NCBI GenBank assembly: GCA_013330355.1
Contig: DUIM01000102.1
Location: 1 to 6,694 of the forward strand
DNA from: Methanosarcinales archaeon
GTDB lineage: Archaea > Halobacteriota > Methanosarcinia > Methanosarcinales > Methanocomedenaceae
Reading direction: 5' to 3'
DNA: 6,694 nucleotides
The position numbers and the translations under genes were made by a program. The notes beneath the pieces are model-generated. The model ran no database searches and had not been told where the DNA came from. It saw only the letters and a list, made by a program, of their open reading frames with translations. Below, one piece after another: positions 1-4,642 of this stretch. The stretch's first letter is position 1; each line of letters starts with the position of its first letter.

Positions 1-158
1 GGTTCGGTTATTGTAGGATGTTCAACATGGTATGTTGCCAGTTCCACCCTTGGGTCATTCAGCAGCAGTGTCTTCAAACTGTTCAATAATGTATGACTTT
101 CGTCAGCAATCTCAATCCTGACCTCAGTATCTGTTTTATCAATAACTTTAAGTTTCAT
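1..158 (-). CDS. rpoL: DNA-directed RNA polymerase subunit L (Rpo11), 3' part missing
   Basis: Partial gene: the first 52 codons are present and the window edge cuts off the rest, so its stop is not visible. Archaeal RpoL is usually about 90-95 residues. The frame starts MKLKVIDKTDTEVRIEI and continues with ADESHTLLNSLKTLLLNDP and VELATYHVEHPTITE. The HTLLN segment and the later A.Y.VEHP segment are typical of RpoL/Rpb11, which pairs with RpoD/Rpb3 in the assembly platform of archaeal RNA polymerase. The ATG lies 12 nt after the Csl4 stop. A G-rich run (GAGGGGGA) that overlaps the Csl4 stop can act as a Shine-Dalgarno site, which points to coupled expression with csl4. The identification rests on recognition of the family; no search was run. 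Confidence 0.9.
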   Translation of the reverse strand, partial: MKLKVIDKTDTEVRIEIADESHTLLNSLKTLLLNDPRVELATYHVEHPTITE

Positions 159-170
159 ATTCCATCCCCC

Positions 171-1013
171 TCATGTGGAAAAATTGCCATAGTTCGCAGC
201 CAGCTTTCTCGATTCAATATTCCCGCAGACAGGACATTTTAAATTACTGCCCTTATTCCCGTTATTTGACTGTTTTTCCATGTCAACATTACACTTGCTG
301 CAATATGCCTTGATAACACCCAAATTGTTACCGGATGTGCTCAGACGCATGGCCTTCACGTCAATTACCTTTGCCCTGACGAGATCAAAGGGGCTGAACT
401 CATAGTCCAGAGACTTGACATAACTGTCCTTTACATTGGACACATGTATGGCAGCGGGCTGTAGATTTACGATTTCCCTCTCGCCTTTGCCTTCGATCAT
501 GGCAATCTCCACAAGGGCCACAGAACTTCTGAGGTCATTCACGCGGCCAATGACTATGTCACCATTTTTTATCATGGGCGGTATATCCGTCTCCGGAACC
601 ACTGAAATGGCACGGGTTTTGTTGTTGACCTTAACCTGACCTGTGGCCGAAGAATATATATTCCCACCATATTTGAAAGTATTATTATTGGAAATGAATT
701 CCTCAGTTGTCCCGACCATATCCCCTGGCAGTACGAACTCCCTGGTTTCCTGCACCTCTGAAGGTTTGTCTGGAATTTCCTGTTTTTCAGGGACTGCAAT
801 GGATTCATCTTCCGATTTTTCTACTCCTTCCACTTTATCTACCTCTTCCACCGTTTCTAGTTCTTCCACTTTTACTTCCTCTTCACTGGAAACCTCTTCC
901 TGCACTTCCATATCTGACGTAGTAGTATTTGTTCCCAATTTCCTGCGTGATACTGACTTTTTCCTCTTAATCCTAATGATAATCCCTCTTATATGATTTT
1001 GATGTCCGGACAT
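171..1013 (-). CDS. csl4: Exosome complex RNA-binding subunit Csl4 with charged N-terminal extension
   Basis: Csl4 forms part of the RNA-binding cap of the archaeal exosome, on top of the Rrp41/Rrp42 ring, and helps recruit RNA and DnaG. With the first ATG (280 residues) the order is: a basic segment (about 9-25), a very acidic Glu/Val-rich segment (about 35-75), a Csl4 N-terminal domain (about 92-140, with FVLPGD and YSSATG), an S1 RNA-binding domain (about 148-222) and a zinc ribbon with Cys pairs at 238/241 and 260/263. The core without the extension, about 190 residues, is near the usual size of archaeal Csl4. The start is uncertain: the ATG at 1013 has only a weak upstream GGTCAGGG, and Met35 (ATG at 911-909) would remove the basic part but has no Shine-Dalgarno site. 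The gene lies 50 nt after the methyltransferase gene and 12 nt before rpoL. The family call is secure; whether the first 34 residues are made is open. Confidence 0.93.
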   Translation of the reverse strand: MSGHQNHIRGIIIRIKRKKSVSRRKLGTNTTTSDMEVQEEVSSEEEVKVEELETVEEVDKVEGVEKSEDESIAVPEKQEIPDKPSEVQETREFVLPGDMVGTTEEFISNNNTFKYGGNIYSSATGQVKVNNKTRAISVVPETDIPPMIKNGDIVIGRVNDLRSSVALVEIAMIEGKGEREIVNLQPAAIHVSNVKDSYVKSLDYEFSPFDLVRAKVIDVKAMRLSTSGNNLGVIKAYCSKCNVDMEKQSNNGNKGSNLKCPVCGNIESRKLAANYGNFST

Positions 1014-1063
1014 CCCTGACCAATCTTATTTTCAATAAAGGTTAGCTGGCAATGGTCTTCCGA

Positions 1064-1657
1064 TCAGGACCTGTTTTCTATACGGTATATTTCTGCATTA
1101 ACAACTTCAATATCCTTTTTGTGGAACTTAAAAGTTCGTCTTAAAGGAAAACCAATGTTATATCGGTCCGTAATGACCGCAGGATTAATGAACTTTTTGA
1201 TGAACTCATAACTTCCCTCATTGTGGATGGAATATACCACATCCGCCACTTCAAGCGCCCGAACTAAAAACGGCCGGTCACTGGCCCTGACCTGTGCACC
1301 AAAAGGGGGGTTCATGATAACGGTATGAACTCTGCCAGGCACATCCCGGATACCGGAGCATACGAACCCCACATCCACACCCAGCTTTTTTGCGCTTTGC
1401 CTGGCCGTAATTAATGCTTTCATGTCTATATCAAATCCAACAACATCAGGTGTATCCAACAGGGCCGCACCGATGGCCAGTATACCGGTCCCGCATCCAA
1501 GGTCATAAACAGTATCCACAAGGTCACCCTTCATCAAGGCAAAATACAGGAGTTCGGCAGCAATGGTTGCCGGAGTGGTGTACTGTTCAAGGGACGGTGA
1601 AGGTGACTCAAATACTGCCACCTGTTCTAAAAGTATCTCCAGTTGTCTTTGTTTCAT
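1064..1657 (-). CDS. METTL5-like SAM-dependent RNA (adenine-N6) methyltransferase
   Basis: A 197-residue Rossmann-fold methyltransferase. Visible motifs are LEQYTTP (24-30, characteristic of the METTL5/COG2263 group), the SAM-binding motif I DLGCGTG (52-58), acidic residues in VGFDID (73-78) and the catalytic motif IV NPPF (116-119), followed by GAQ. NPPF is the signature of N6-adenine methyltransferases acting on the exocyclic amine. The C-terminal YSIHNEGS segment is also family-like. Human METTL5, of similar length, makes m6A in 18S rRNA with TRMT112. By analogy this enzyme would modify the equivalent decoding-region adenine of archaeal 16S rRNA with a Trm112-like partner, which is not in this window; that substrate is inferred. 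The start codon is 5 nt after the AAA+ ATPase stop, so translation is probably coupled. A weak GAGGG lies about 15 nt upstream, inside the preceding gene. The csl4-rpoL neighbourhood fits an RNA-processing role. Confidence 0.87.
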   Translation of the reverse strand: MKQRQLEILLEQVAVFESPSPSLEQYTTPATIAAELLYFALMKGDLVDTVYDLGCGTGILAIGAALLDTPDVVGFDIDMKALITARQSAKKLGVDVGFVCSGIRDVPGRVHTVIMNPPFGAQVRASDRPFLVRALEVADVVYSIHNEGSYEFIKKFINPAVITDRYNIGFPLRRTFKFHKKDIEVVNAEIYRIENRS

Positions 1658-1662
1658 TTGGC

Positions 1663-2778
1663 TTATCTGAACATTCCCTCATCCGAGTTCCTGAAAGGAT
1701 TTGAACCTTTGGCTTTCTTGATAGCATCGTCCAGATGCTGGTTCGTTACCTGGCTATCCTCAATAATAGCAGCATGAAGGGCAGTCTTCAACACTTTTTC
1801 TACAAGATCACGGCCCGACATACCATGGGTCCGTTCGGCAAGCAACTTGATATTTATATCACTTTCCAGTGCAATAGGGAAGGATGATATATTGGAATTG
1901 AGTATTGCCAGCCTTTCATCCTTATCCGGCATTATGAACTCTATCTCCTCCTCAAAGCGGCTCCTGACGGCAGTATCCAGGGACTCCACCCTGTTTGTGG
2001 CAGCTATGGTGCATATTCCTTCCCGCTTTTCCACGCCGTCCATCTCTGTAAGCAGTGCATTGACGATCTCTATCACATCACCCCTTAACTCCTGGAAGCG
2101 CCTGTCCAGGGCAATGGCATCCAGTTCATCAATGAAGATTATACAGGGTCCAAGTTCTTCGGCTCTGTCATATAGTGAATGCAATTGCCTGGCACCGTCA
2201 CCAACGAACTCACCGATAAGTTGTGTGGCCTTTATTGGAATGATGGGGACTTCGGATTCGTTTGCCAGTGCTTTTGCAAGCATGGTCTTGCCTGTTCCCG
2301 AGGGGCCATAGAAGAGTACATTCCTGGGAGCCCAGTTACCAAAACCATCAGGATCGTCGAAAAACTTTATGATAAGCCTGCACTTACGTTTGGCCCCGTC
2401 CTGGCCGATCACATCTTTGAAATTTATTTCGCTGAATATCTCGGGCATAAACTCTTCTGTCTTGATGTCATCTACTACAAACATAGTGGAGTTGCTGATT
2501 ATACTACCTTCTGGTACTACATCTATTACCTTGAACGCAAAATCAGGGAACATCCTGCGGTCAAATAGATATTCACCTGACTCTACCACTATACCACTCC
2601 ACTGCTCACGGGCATAGAACTCGAAAACATTGGTTTCAGACATCTCGGGATATTCATGAAGCTGGCTTCGTAACGGATATCCGGCCGGTTTTAACACCAC
2701 GCACCGTGCCCCGTCTTCCACTCGTTCTTTTTGGGTTTTGGTGGTGGTTTTCTTGTTAATTCTCTGTACTGAGCGCAA
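1663..2778 (-). CDS. AAA+ ATPase (COG1223-like) of unknown substrate, TTG start
   Basis: A 371-residue protein with one AAA+ module. The basic N-terminus (1-30) is followed by a probably beta-rich N-domain (about 25-105, ending near MFVVDD) and the ATPase core: Walker A GPSGTGKT (158-165), a pore-loop-like EFVG (190-193), Walker B IIFIDE (213-218), sensor-1 Asn262 in ATN, candidate arginine fingers Arg272/Arg274 in AVRSRFEEEIEF, and a GMSGRD sensor-2 region. All ATP-binding and hydrolysis residues are present. The fold suggests a hexameric unfoldase or remodelling ATPase related to PAN, FtsH and Cdc48 modules, but no peptidase domain is fused and the substrate is unknown. Length fits the COG1223 group of predicted archaeal ATPases. 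The start is TTG: GAGG lies 8 nt upstream (GAGGATCATATA then TTG), an in-frame TAA lies just above, and the next Met (46) has no ribosome-binding site. The preceding small membrane protein gene is 51 nt away. Confidence 0.85.
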   Translation of the reverse strand: MRSVQRINKKTTTKTQKERVEDGARCVVLKPAGYPLRSQLHEYPEMSETNVFEFYAREQWSGIVVESGEYLFDRRMFPDFAFKVIDVVPEGSIISNSTMFVVDDIKTEEFMPEIFSEINFKDVIGQDGAKRKCRLIIKFFDDPDGFGNWAPRNVLFYGPSGTGKTMLAKALANESEVPIIPIKATQLIGEFVGDGARQLHSLYDRAEELGPCIIFIDELDAIALDRRFQELRGDVIEIVNALLTEMDGVEKREGICTIAATNRVESLDTAVRSRFEEEIEFIMPDKDERLAILNSNISSFPIALESDINIKLLAERTHGMSGRDLVEKVLKTALHAAIIEDSQVTNQHLDDAIKKAKGSNPFRNSDEGMFR

Positions 2779-2829
2779 TATATGATCCTCATTGATTTAA
2801 TTTGATGGATTCGGTATTAATGTTATCCC

Positions 2830-2994
2830 TTATTTAATCAATTGCTTTGACACGATGAACAGAATGTAGGCTATTATGATAATAACCAGTATCCTGATCA
2901 CTACTCCTACCAGTCTTAATATCAAAGTTGCGATAATTAGTGCAAGTACAATCGAGACCACTATCAGGATAATATTGAGAATACCGGATTTCAT
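2830..2994 (-). CDS. Small two-helix membrane protein, 54 residues, unknown function
   Basis: The frame begins MKSGILNIILIVV and ends SKQLIK followed by TAA. It is almost wholly Ile/Leu/Val: a hydrophobic segment at about 5-26, a short turn region with Arg27 and Arg34, and a second at about 31-48, with Lys at both ends. This predicts a small two-helix hairpin in the cytoplasmic membrane with no signal peptide. There is no Shine-Dalgarno site and an in-frame TGA touches the ATG, so no longer start exists. A TATA-like box (CTATATAAA, 3028-3020) lies about 30 nt upstream of the ATG, which predicts a transcript starting within a few nt of it, i.e. a leaderless message. The gene lies 51 nt before the AAA+ ATPase gene. 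Coding status is supported by composition, promoter spacing and strand, but no known family is recognised. Confidence 0.6.
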   Translation of the reverse strand: MKSGILNIILIVVSIVLALIIATLILRLVGVVIRILVIIIIAYILFIVSKQLIK

Positions 2995-3000
2995 TCAAAA

Positions 3001-3019
3001 CATAAAATGTCATTTTGTG
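3001..3019. repeat. Quasi-palindrome between TATA-like box and start of the small membrane gene
   Basis: CATAAAATG and CATTTTGTG flank a single central T, giving 9-bp arms with one mismatch (a G-U pair in RNA). It fills the space between the TATA-like box and the predicted transcription start, where a bound repressor would block initiation. It is AT-rich and could also be chance. Confidence 0.3.
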
Positions 3020-3028
3020 TTTATATAG
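3020..3028 (-). promoter_or_regulatory. TATA-like box for the small membrane protein (operon promoter)
   Basis: CTATATAAA on the minus strand is a close match to the archaeal box A. Its centre is about 30 nt upstream of the ATG at 2994. With the usual 24-27 nt spacing, transcription would begin near 2998-3000, giving a leader of only about 4-6 nt. This is the best promoter candidate for the set of genes running down to rpoL. Confidence 0.5.
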
Positions 3029-3040
3029 TAAACGGATGAA

Positions 3041-3050
3041 ATAAAAAGGA
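3041..3050 (-). terminator. T-run after tRNA-Trp
   Basis: Directly after the tRNA discriminator base the minus strand reads TCCTTTTTAT. Archaeal RNA polymerase commonly terminates at short T-runs such as this one. It also shows that the CCA tail is not encoded and must be added after transcription. Confidence 0.5.
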
Positions 3051-3086
3051 TGGGGCTGGTGAGATTTGAACTCACGATCGACGGGT

Positions 3087-3201
3087 CTCTCCGAACCCTT
3101 GAAGAATTCAAGGAGAACACCAAATCAGTGCTCCAACGGCTCCTCACTGACCGACCCCGTCGGGCTGGTCTCAGTAGACCCGTTGCTCATCATTTTATCC
3201 G
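3087..3201 (-). ncRNA. tRNA-Trp intron containing a box C/D 2'-O-methylation guide RNA
   Basis: Inside the intron are box C ATGATGA (3193-3187), D' CTGA (3174-3171), C' GTGAGGA (3147-3141, one base off consensus) and D CTGA (3128-3125). The C-to-D' and C'-to-D spacers are both exactly 12 nt, the archaeal standard. The D guide CCGTTGGAGC (3139-3130) pairs over 10 bp, one of them G-U, with GCTCCAGCGG of the pre-tRNA; the fifth base above D faces C34. The D' guide ACGGGTCT (3183-3176) pairs over 8 bp with AGACCCGT (3088-3081); its fifth base faces C39. Both duplexes cross a splice junction, so methylation must precede splicing. The same two sites (34 and 39) are guided by the tRNA-Trp intron of Haloferax volcanii and other Euryarchaeota. 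AAAT before box C can pair with the bases after box D, as in a k-turn terminal stem. L7Ae, Nop5 and fibrillarin would bind. Confidence 0.92.
3097..3113 (-). other. Hairpin in the 3' part of the tRNA-Trp intron
   Basis: CCTTGAA (3113-3107) and TTCAAGG (3103-3097) form a perfect 7-bp stem with a 3-nt loop. It lies between box D and the 3' strand of the bulge-helix-bulge. It may hold the 3' intron end in place for the splicing endonuclease; this role is inferred from position only. Confidence 0.6.
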
Positions 3202-3240
3202 CTGGAGCCCGTCGCCATTCCTGACTAGGCCACAGCCCCT

Positions 3241-3268
3241 TTTTGTATGTATTATTTTGTATGTATTA
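3241..3268. repeat. Perfect 14-bp tandem duplication upstream of tRNA-Trp
   Basis: TTTTGTATGTATTA occurs twice with no gap (3241-3254 and 3255-3268). The first copy begins two bases from the 5' end of the tRNA. It occupies the region between the tRNA and its candidate promoter, so it changes promoter spacing or leader length. It looks like a recent slippage-type duplication. Confidence 0.9.
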
Positions 3269-3287
3269 GCGTATATTAGCGTATTTT
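3269..3287. repeat. 10-bp tandem duplication (GCGTATnTT)
   Basis: GCGTATATTA (3269-3278) is followed directly by GCGTATTTT (3279-3287), nearly the same 10-bp unit. It abuts the 14-bp tandem duplication and contains the candidate tRNA promoter. Confidence 0.7.
3271..3278 (-). promoter_or_regulatory. Candidate TATA-like box for tRNA-Trp
   Basis: TAATATAC on the minus strand is centred about 35 nt upstream of the mature 5' end of tRNA-Trp. That would place transcription start near 3247-3249 with a leader of about 8-10 nt to be removed by RNase P. The match to the archaeal TATA consensus is moderate. The box lies within short tandem duplications, so its position is uncertain. Confidence 0.35.
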
Positions 3288-3288
3288 C

Positions 3289-3316
3289 GACGTATGGTGC
3301 GAAAGCGGCATACGTC
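3289..3316. repeat. Hairpin 1 of a related pair, GAAA tetraloop on the plus strand
   Basis: GACGTATG (3289-3296) pairs perfectly with CATACGTC (3309-3316). After a G/G mismatch the stem continues for 3 bp (TGC with GCG, including a G-U pair) and closes on GAAA. It shares its CGTATG/CATACG arms with hairpin 2. It lies in the spacer after aIF2-beta and before tRNA-Trp. Confidence 0.8.
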
Positions 3317-3319
3317 ACC

Positions 3320-3392
3320 GGCCTGAGTAAATCAGTCCACGTATGGAGCCCGCAGGGCTTCATACGTGTGCGGCCCGCTACTGGCCTGAGTA
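3320..3392. repeat. 10-bp direct repeat GGCCTGAGTA, one copy after each hairpin
   Basis: GGCCTGAGTA occurs at 3320-3329 and 3383-3392, following hairpin 1 by 3 bases and hairpin 2 by 14 bases on the plus strand. The shared order (hairpin, then this motif) suggests that the two units are diverged copies of a single element. Confidence 0.7.
3338..3368. repeat. Hairpin 2 of a related pair, 14-bp stem
   Basis: CACGTATG (3338-3345) pairs with CATACGTG (3361-3368). A G-U pair and a further 5-bp stem AGCCC/GGGCT follow, with a 3-nt loop, so the stem is 14 bp without a bulge. No T-run follows on either strand, so it is not a standard intrinsic terminator. It could protect or help process the 3' end of the L10e/aIF2-beta message. 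Confidence 0.85.
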
Positions 3393-3402
3393 GATAATAC
3401 TA

Positions 3403-3421
3403 TACCTACTACCTACTACCT
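3403..3421. repeat. 7-bp tandem repeat over the aIF2-beta stop codon
   Basis: TACCTAC is repeated about 2.7 times. On the minus strand this reads as GTAGGTA units that contain the aIF2-beta stop TAG (3418-3416) and several more in-register TAGs. Slippage here could alter the very end of the protein or simply provide spare stops. Confidence 0.8.
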
Positions 3422-4027
3422 TACAGGTTCGGCAAATACCACAGTACCGGAAATACGTTTGACCTTTGCCTTAACTATCTCCTTTTTGGATGCCCCTGCA
3501 ACATATACGATATACTTATCCACTTTTGCCACACCATCGCCCTTGGAACCCACGCTCTCGATCTTGAACTCATATTCCTCGCCTTCTTCAAGAGCATCCC
3601 TTTTGGCTTCGACCCTTGCCCTTCTTTTCCTGACAGGCCGGTGCGCCCCGCATGCATCACACTGAAGCATCAGGACACGTTCGGACTTGATCAGCTTGGT
3701 GTCGGGCCGGCCGCATTCCGAGCATTTCACATACTCTTCAACATAGGCATCTATCTGTTCGGCGATCGCTTCTACCATGAACTTGCCCTGGAAAACTGCA
3801 TGTTGACCATCGATCTTACCTGCTGTTCCCAGTTCCCTTGTAAGGGCTTTCATCAAGTGGTCGGGGTCCCTGTTAAGTACATCGGCTATCTGGCCAAAGT
3901 TCTCAAGCACGGTAGCCTTACCTTCTGAGAATAACTTAGGTTCGGGGATTACGAACCGTTCATCAGTGGTTATGATATCGGGTAGTTTCTCATATGCCCT
4001 GTCCAGATAAGCTTCATATTCTCCCAT
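3416..4027 (-). CDS. Translation initiation factor aIF2 subunit beta with C-terminal TRAM domain
   Basis: aIF2-beta is part of the heterotrimer that brings initiator Met-tRNA to the archaeal small ribosomal subunit. With the chosen start the protein has 203 residues: an N-terminal helix ([12 protein letters not shown]), the IF2B/IF5 alpha-beta core (about 20-100, with [19 protein letters not shown] and [13 protein letters not shown]), a C2-C2 zinc ribbon (Cys102/105 and Cys123/126) and a TRAM domain (about 148-203, with [17 protein letters not shown]). Typical archaeal aIF2-beta ends after the zinc ribbon at about 135-140 residues, so the TRAM RNA-binding domain is an addition. ATG at 4027 is preferred because a GTGGT motif lies just upstream and the sequence begins as homologues do. 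An in-frame GTG at 4036 would add three residues but has no ribosome-binding site. The gene follows L10e by 39 nt and is probably co-transcribed with it. Confidence 0.92.
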   Translation of the reverse strand: MGEYEAYLDRAYEKLPDIITTDERFVIPEPKLFSEGKATVLENFGQIADVLNRDPDHLMKALTRELGTAGKIDGQHAVFQGKFMVEAIAEQIDAYVEEYVKCSECGRPDTKLIKSERVLMLQCDACGAHRPVRKRRARVEAKRDALEEGEEYEFKIESVGSKGDGVAKVDKYIVYVAGASKKEIVKAKVKRISGTVVFAEPVR

Positions 4028-4066
4028 ATTTACCACTTCTTATTTTTATTCTGACCAAATAACTAA

Positions 4067-4588
4067 TCAGTTGATAAGTTTTTGCCCTTCATCCACCACG
4101 ATACTTATAGGAGTGGAAAGTTTATGGCCGCAGCGTCTTAGAGCATCCTTGGCTATCGGAAAACCTTCCTTGTCTACAGATATGGTAAAGACCTTCTGTC
4201 CTGCCCTTACCTTGGCGGCAACTCCTGTTGCCTTTCCGAATGACTGGCGCATACCCTGGCTTACCCTGTCAGCTCCGGCACCGGTTGCCTGTTTGTTCTC
4301 CCTTATTACCTGAAACGGGTGTACTCTGAGCTTTACATGGAAGTTCTGTATACCCAGGTTCTTAACAAGCAACCTGTTGGCCGTGATCCTGCCTGCTTCC
4401 AGTGCGGAATCCCTTATCTGGCATGCCTCCTTTGCCACCAGGGAAACTTTAATAGGGAAATCACCTTTTACATTCCCCATATCGTAATGTACGACCTTAC
4501 TGCCAGGCACTCCACCCATGTACTTCCGGCGGGTATATGATCTCCTGCTATTATAATTCCGAAACGTCTTAGCTGGTCTTTTAGACAT
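4067..4588 (-). CDS. rpl10e: Large-subunit ribosomal protein L10e (uL16 family)
   Basis: The 173-residue length is normal for archaeal L10e, the uL16 counterpart that sits near the peptidyl-transferase centre and the tRNA corridor of the 50S subunit. Recognised segments are the basic N-terminus ([29 protein letters not shown], described here by residues 3-31), [16 protein letters not shown], the central loop [21 protein letters not shown] that contacts rRNA, and [12 protein letters not shown] strong Shine-Dalgarno site GGAGGATT ends about 8-10 nt before the ATG. A TATA-like box and a palindrome lie farther upstream, so the gene probably starts its own transcript and carries aIF2-beta behind it. 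Confidence 0.96.
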   Translation of the reverse strand: MSKRPAKTFRNYNSRRSYTRRKYMGGVPGSKVVHYDMGNVKGDFPIKVSLVAKEACQIRDSALEAGRITANRLLVKNLGIQNFHVKLRVHPFQVIRENKQATGAGADRVSQGMRQSFGKATGVAAKVRAGQKVFTISVDKEGFPIAKDALRRCGHKLSTPISIVVDEGQKLIN

Positions 4589-4598
4589 TGATGATAAT

Positions 4599-4604
4599 CC
4601 TCCG
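4599..4604 (-). promoter_or_regulatory. Shine-Dalgarno site of L10e
   Basis: GGAGGA on the minus strand matches the archaeal 16S 3' end well and lies about 10 nt before the ATG at 4588. It is the strongest ribosome-binding site in the window, as expected for a ribosomal protein gene. Confidence 0.8.
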
Positions 4605-4634
4605 ATTGAAATTGTGAATTACGAAAAATTCTCG

Positions 4635-4642
4635 CAATATAT
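4635..4642 (-). promoter_or_regulatory. TATA-like box for L10e / aIF2-beta
   Basis: ATATATTG on the minus strand is centred about 50 nt before the L10e ATG. With usual archaeal spacing the transcript would start near 4612-4615, leaving a leader of about 24-27 nt that includes the GGAGGA site. The geometry is coherent, but no experiment supports it. Confidence 0.5.

Larger units (their letters stand above)
3051..3239 (-). tRNA. tRNA-Trp(CCA) interrupted by a 115-nt intron
   Basis: The acceptor strands GGGGCTG (3239-3233) and CAGCCCC (3058-3052) pair fully, with discriminator A at 3051. The D-arm is GCC/GGC and the T-arm is GTGAG/CTCAC around a TTCAAAT loop. The anticodon stem ACGGG (3212-3208) pairs with CCCGT (3085-3081) only once an insert is removed. 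The 5' part of the loop is CT-CCA-G, so the anticodon CCA (3205-3203) reads UGG, tryptophan. The intron lies after G37, the canonical archaeal site. A bulge-helix-bulge is visible: CUCC (3207-3204) pairs with GGAG (3092-3089), flanked by 3-nt bulges A-G^C and A-G^A. The predicted exons are 3239-3202 and 3086-3051, giving a 74-nt mature tRNA with no encoded CCA. The identity is secure; the splice sites follow from the bulge-helix-bulge rule. Confidence 0.95.

Noticed and set aside
643..996. Plus-strand Ser/Thr-rich open frame opposite csl4
   Set aside because: It is the complement of the Glu-rich csl4 extension; the pyrimidine-rich strand reads as Ser/Thr/Pro in any frame.
1002..1013. 12-bp palindrome ATGTCCGGACAT at the csl4 start
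   Set aside because: It is a perfect palindrome but lies over the first four codons, with no promoter signal placed to use it; chance cannot be excluded.
3338..3368. Bacterial-type Rho-independent terminator after aIF2-beta
   Set aside because: The stem is strong, but neither strand has a T-run directly after it, and archaeal termination depends mainly on T-rich tracts.
3289..3392. Possible CRISPR array or phage-type attachment site beside the tRNA
   Set aside because: There are only two diverged hairpin units with no regular spacers, and no duplicated tRNA 3' end or integrase gene is present.
3050..3397. Plus-strand open frame of 115 codons over the tRNA and hairpin region
   Set aside because: It runs antisense through the tRNA-Trp exons, the guide intron and the repeats. 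Those structures explain the sequence, and the translation resembles no known protein.
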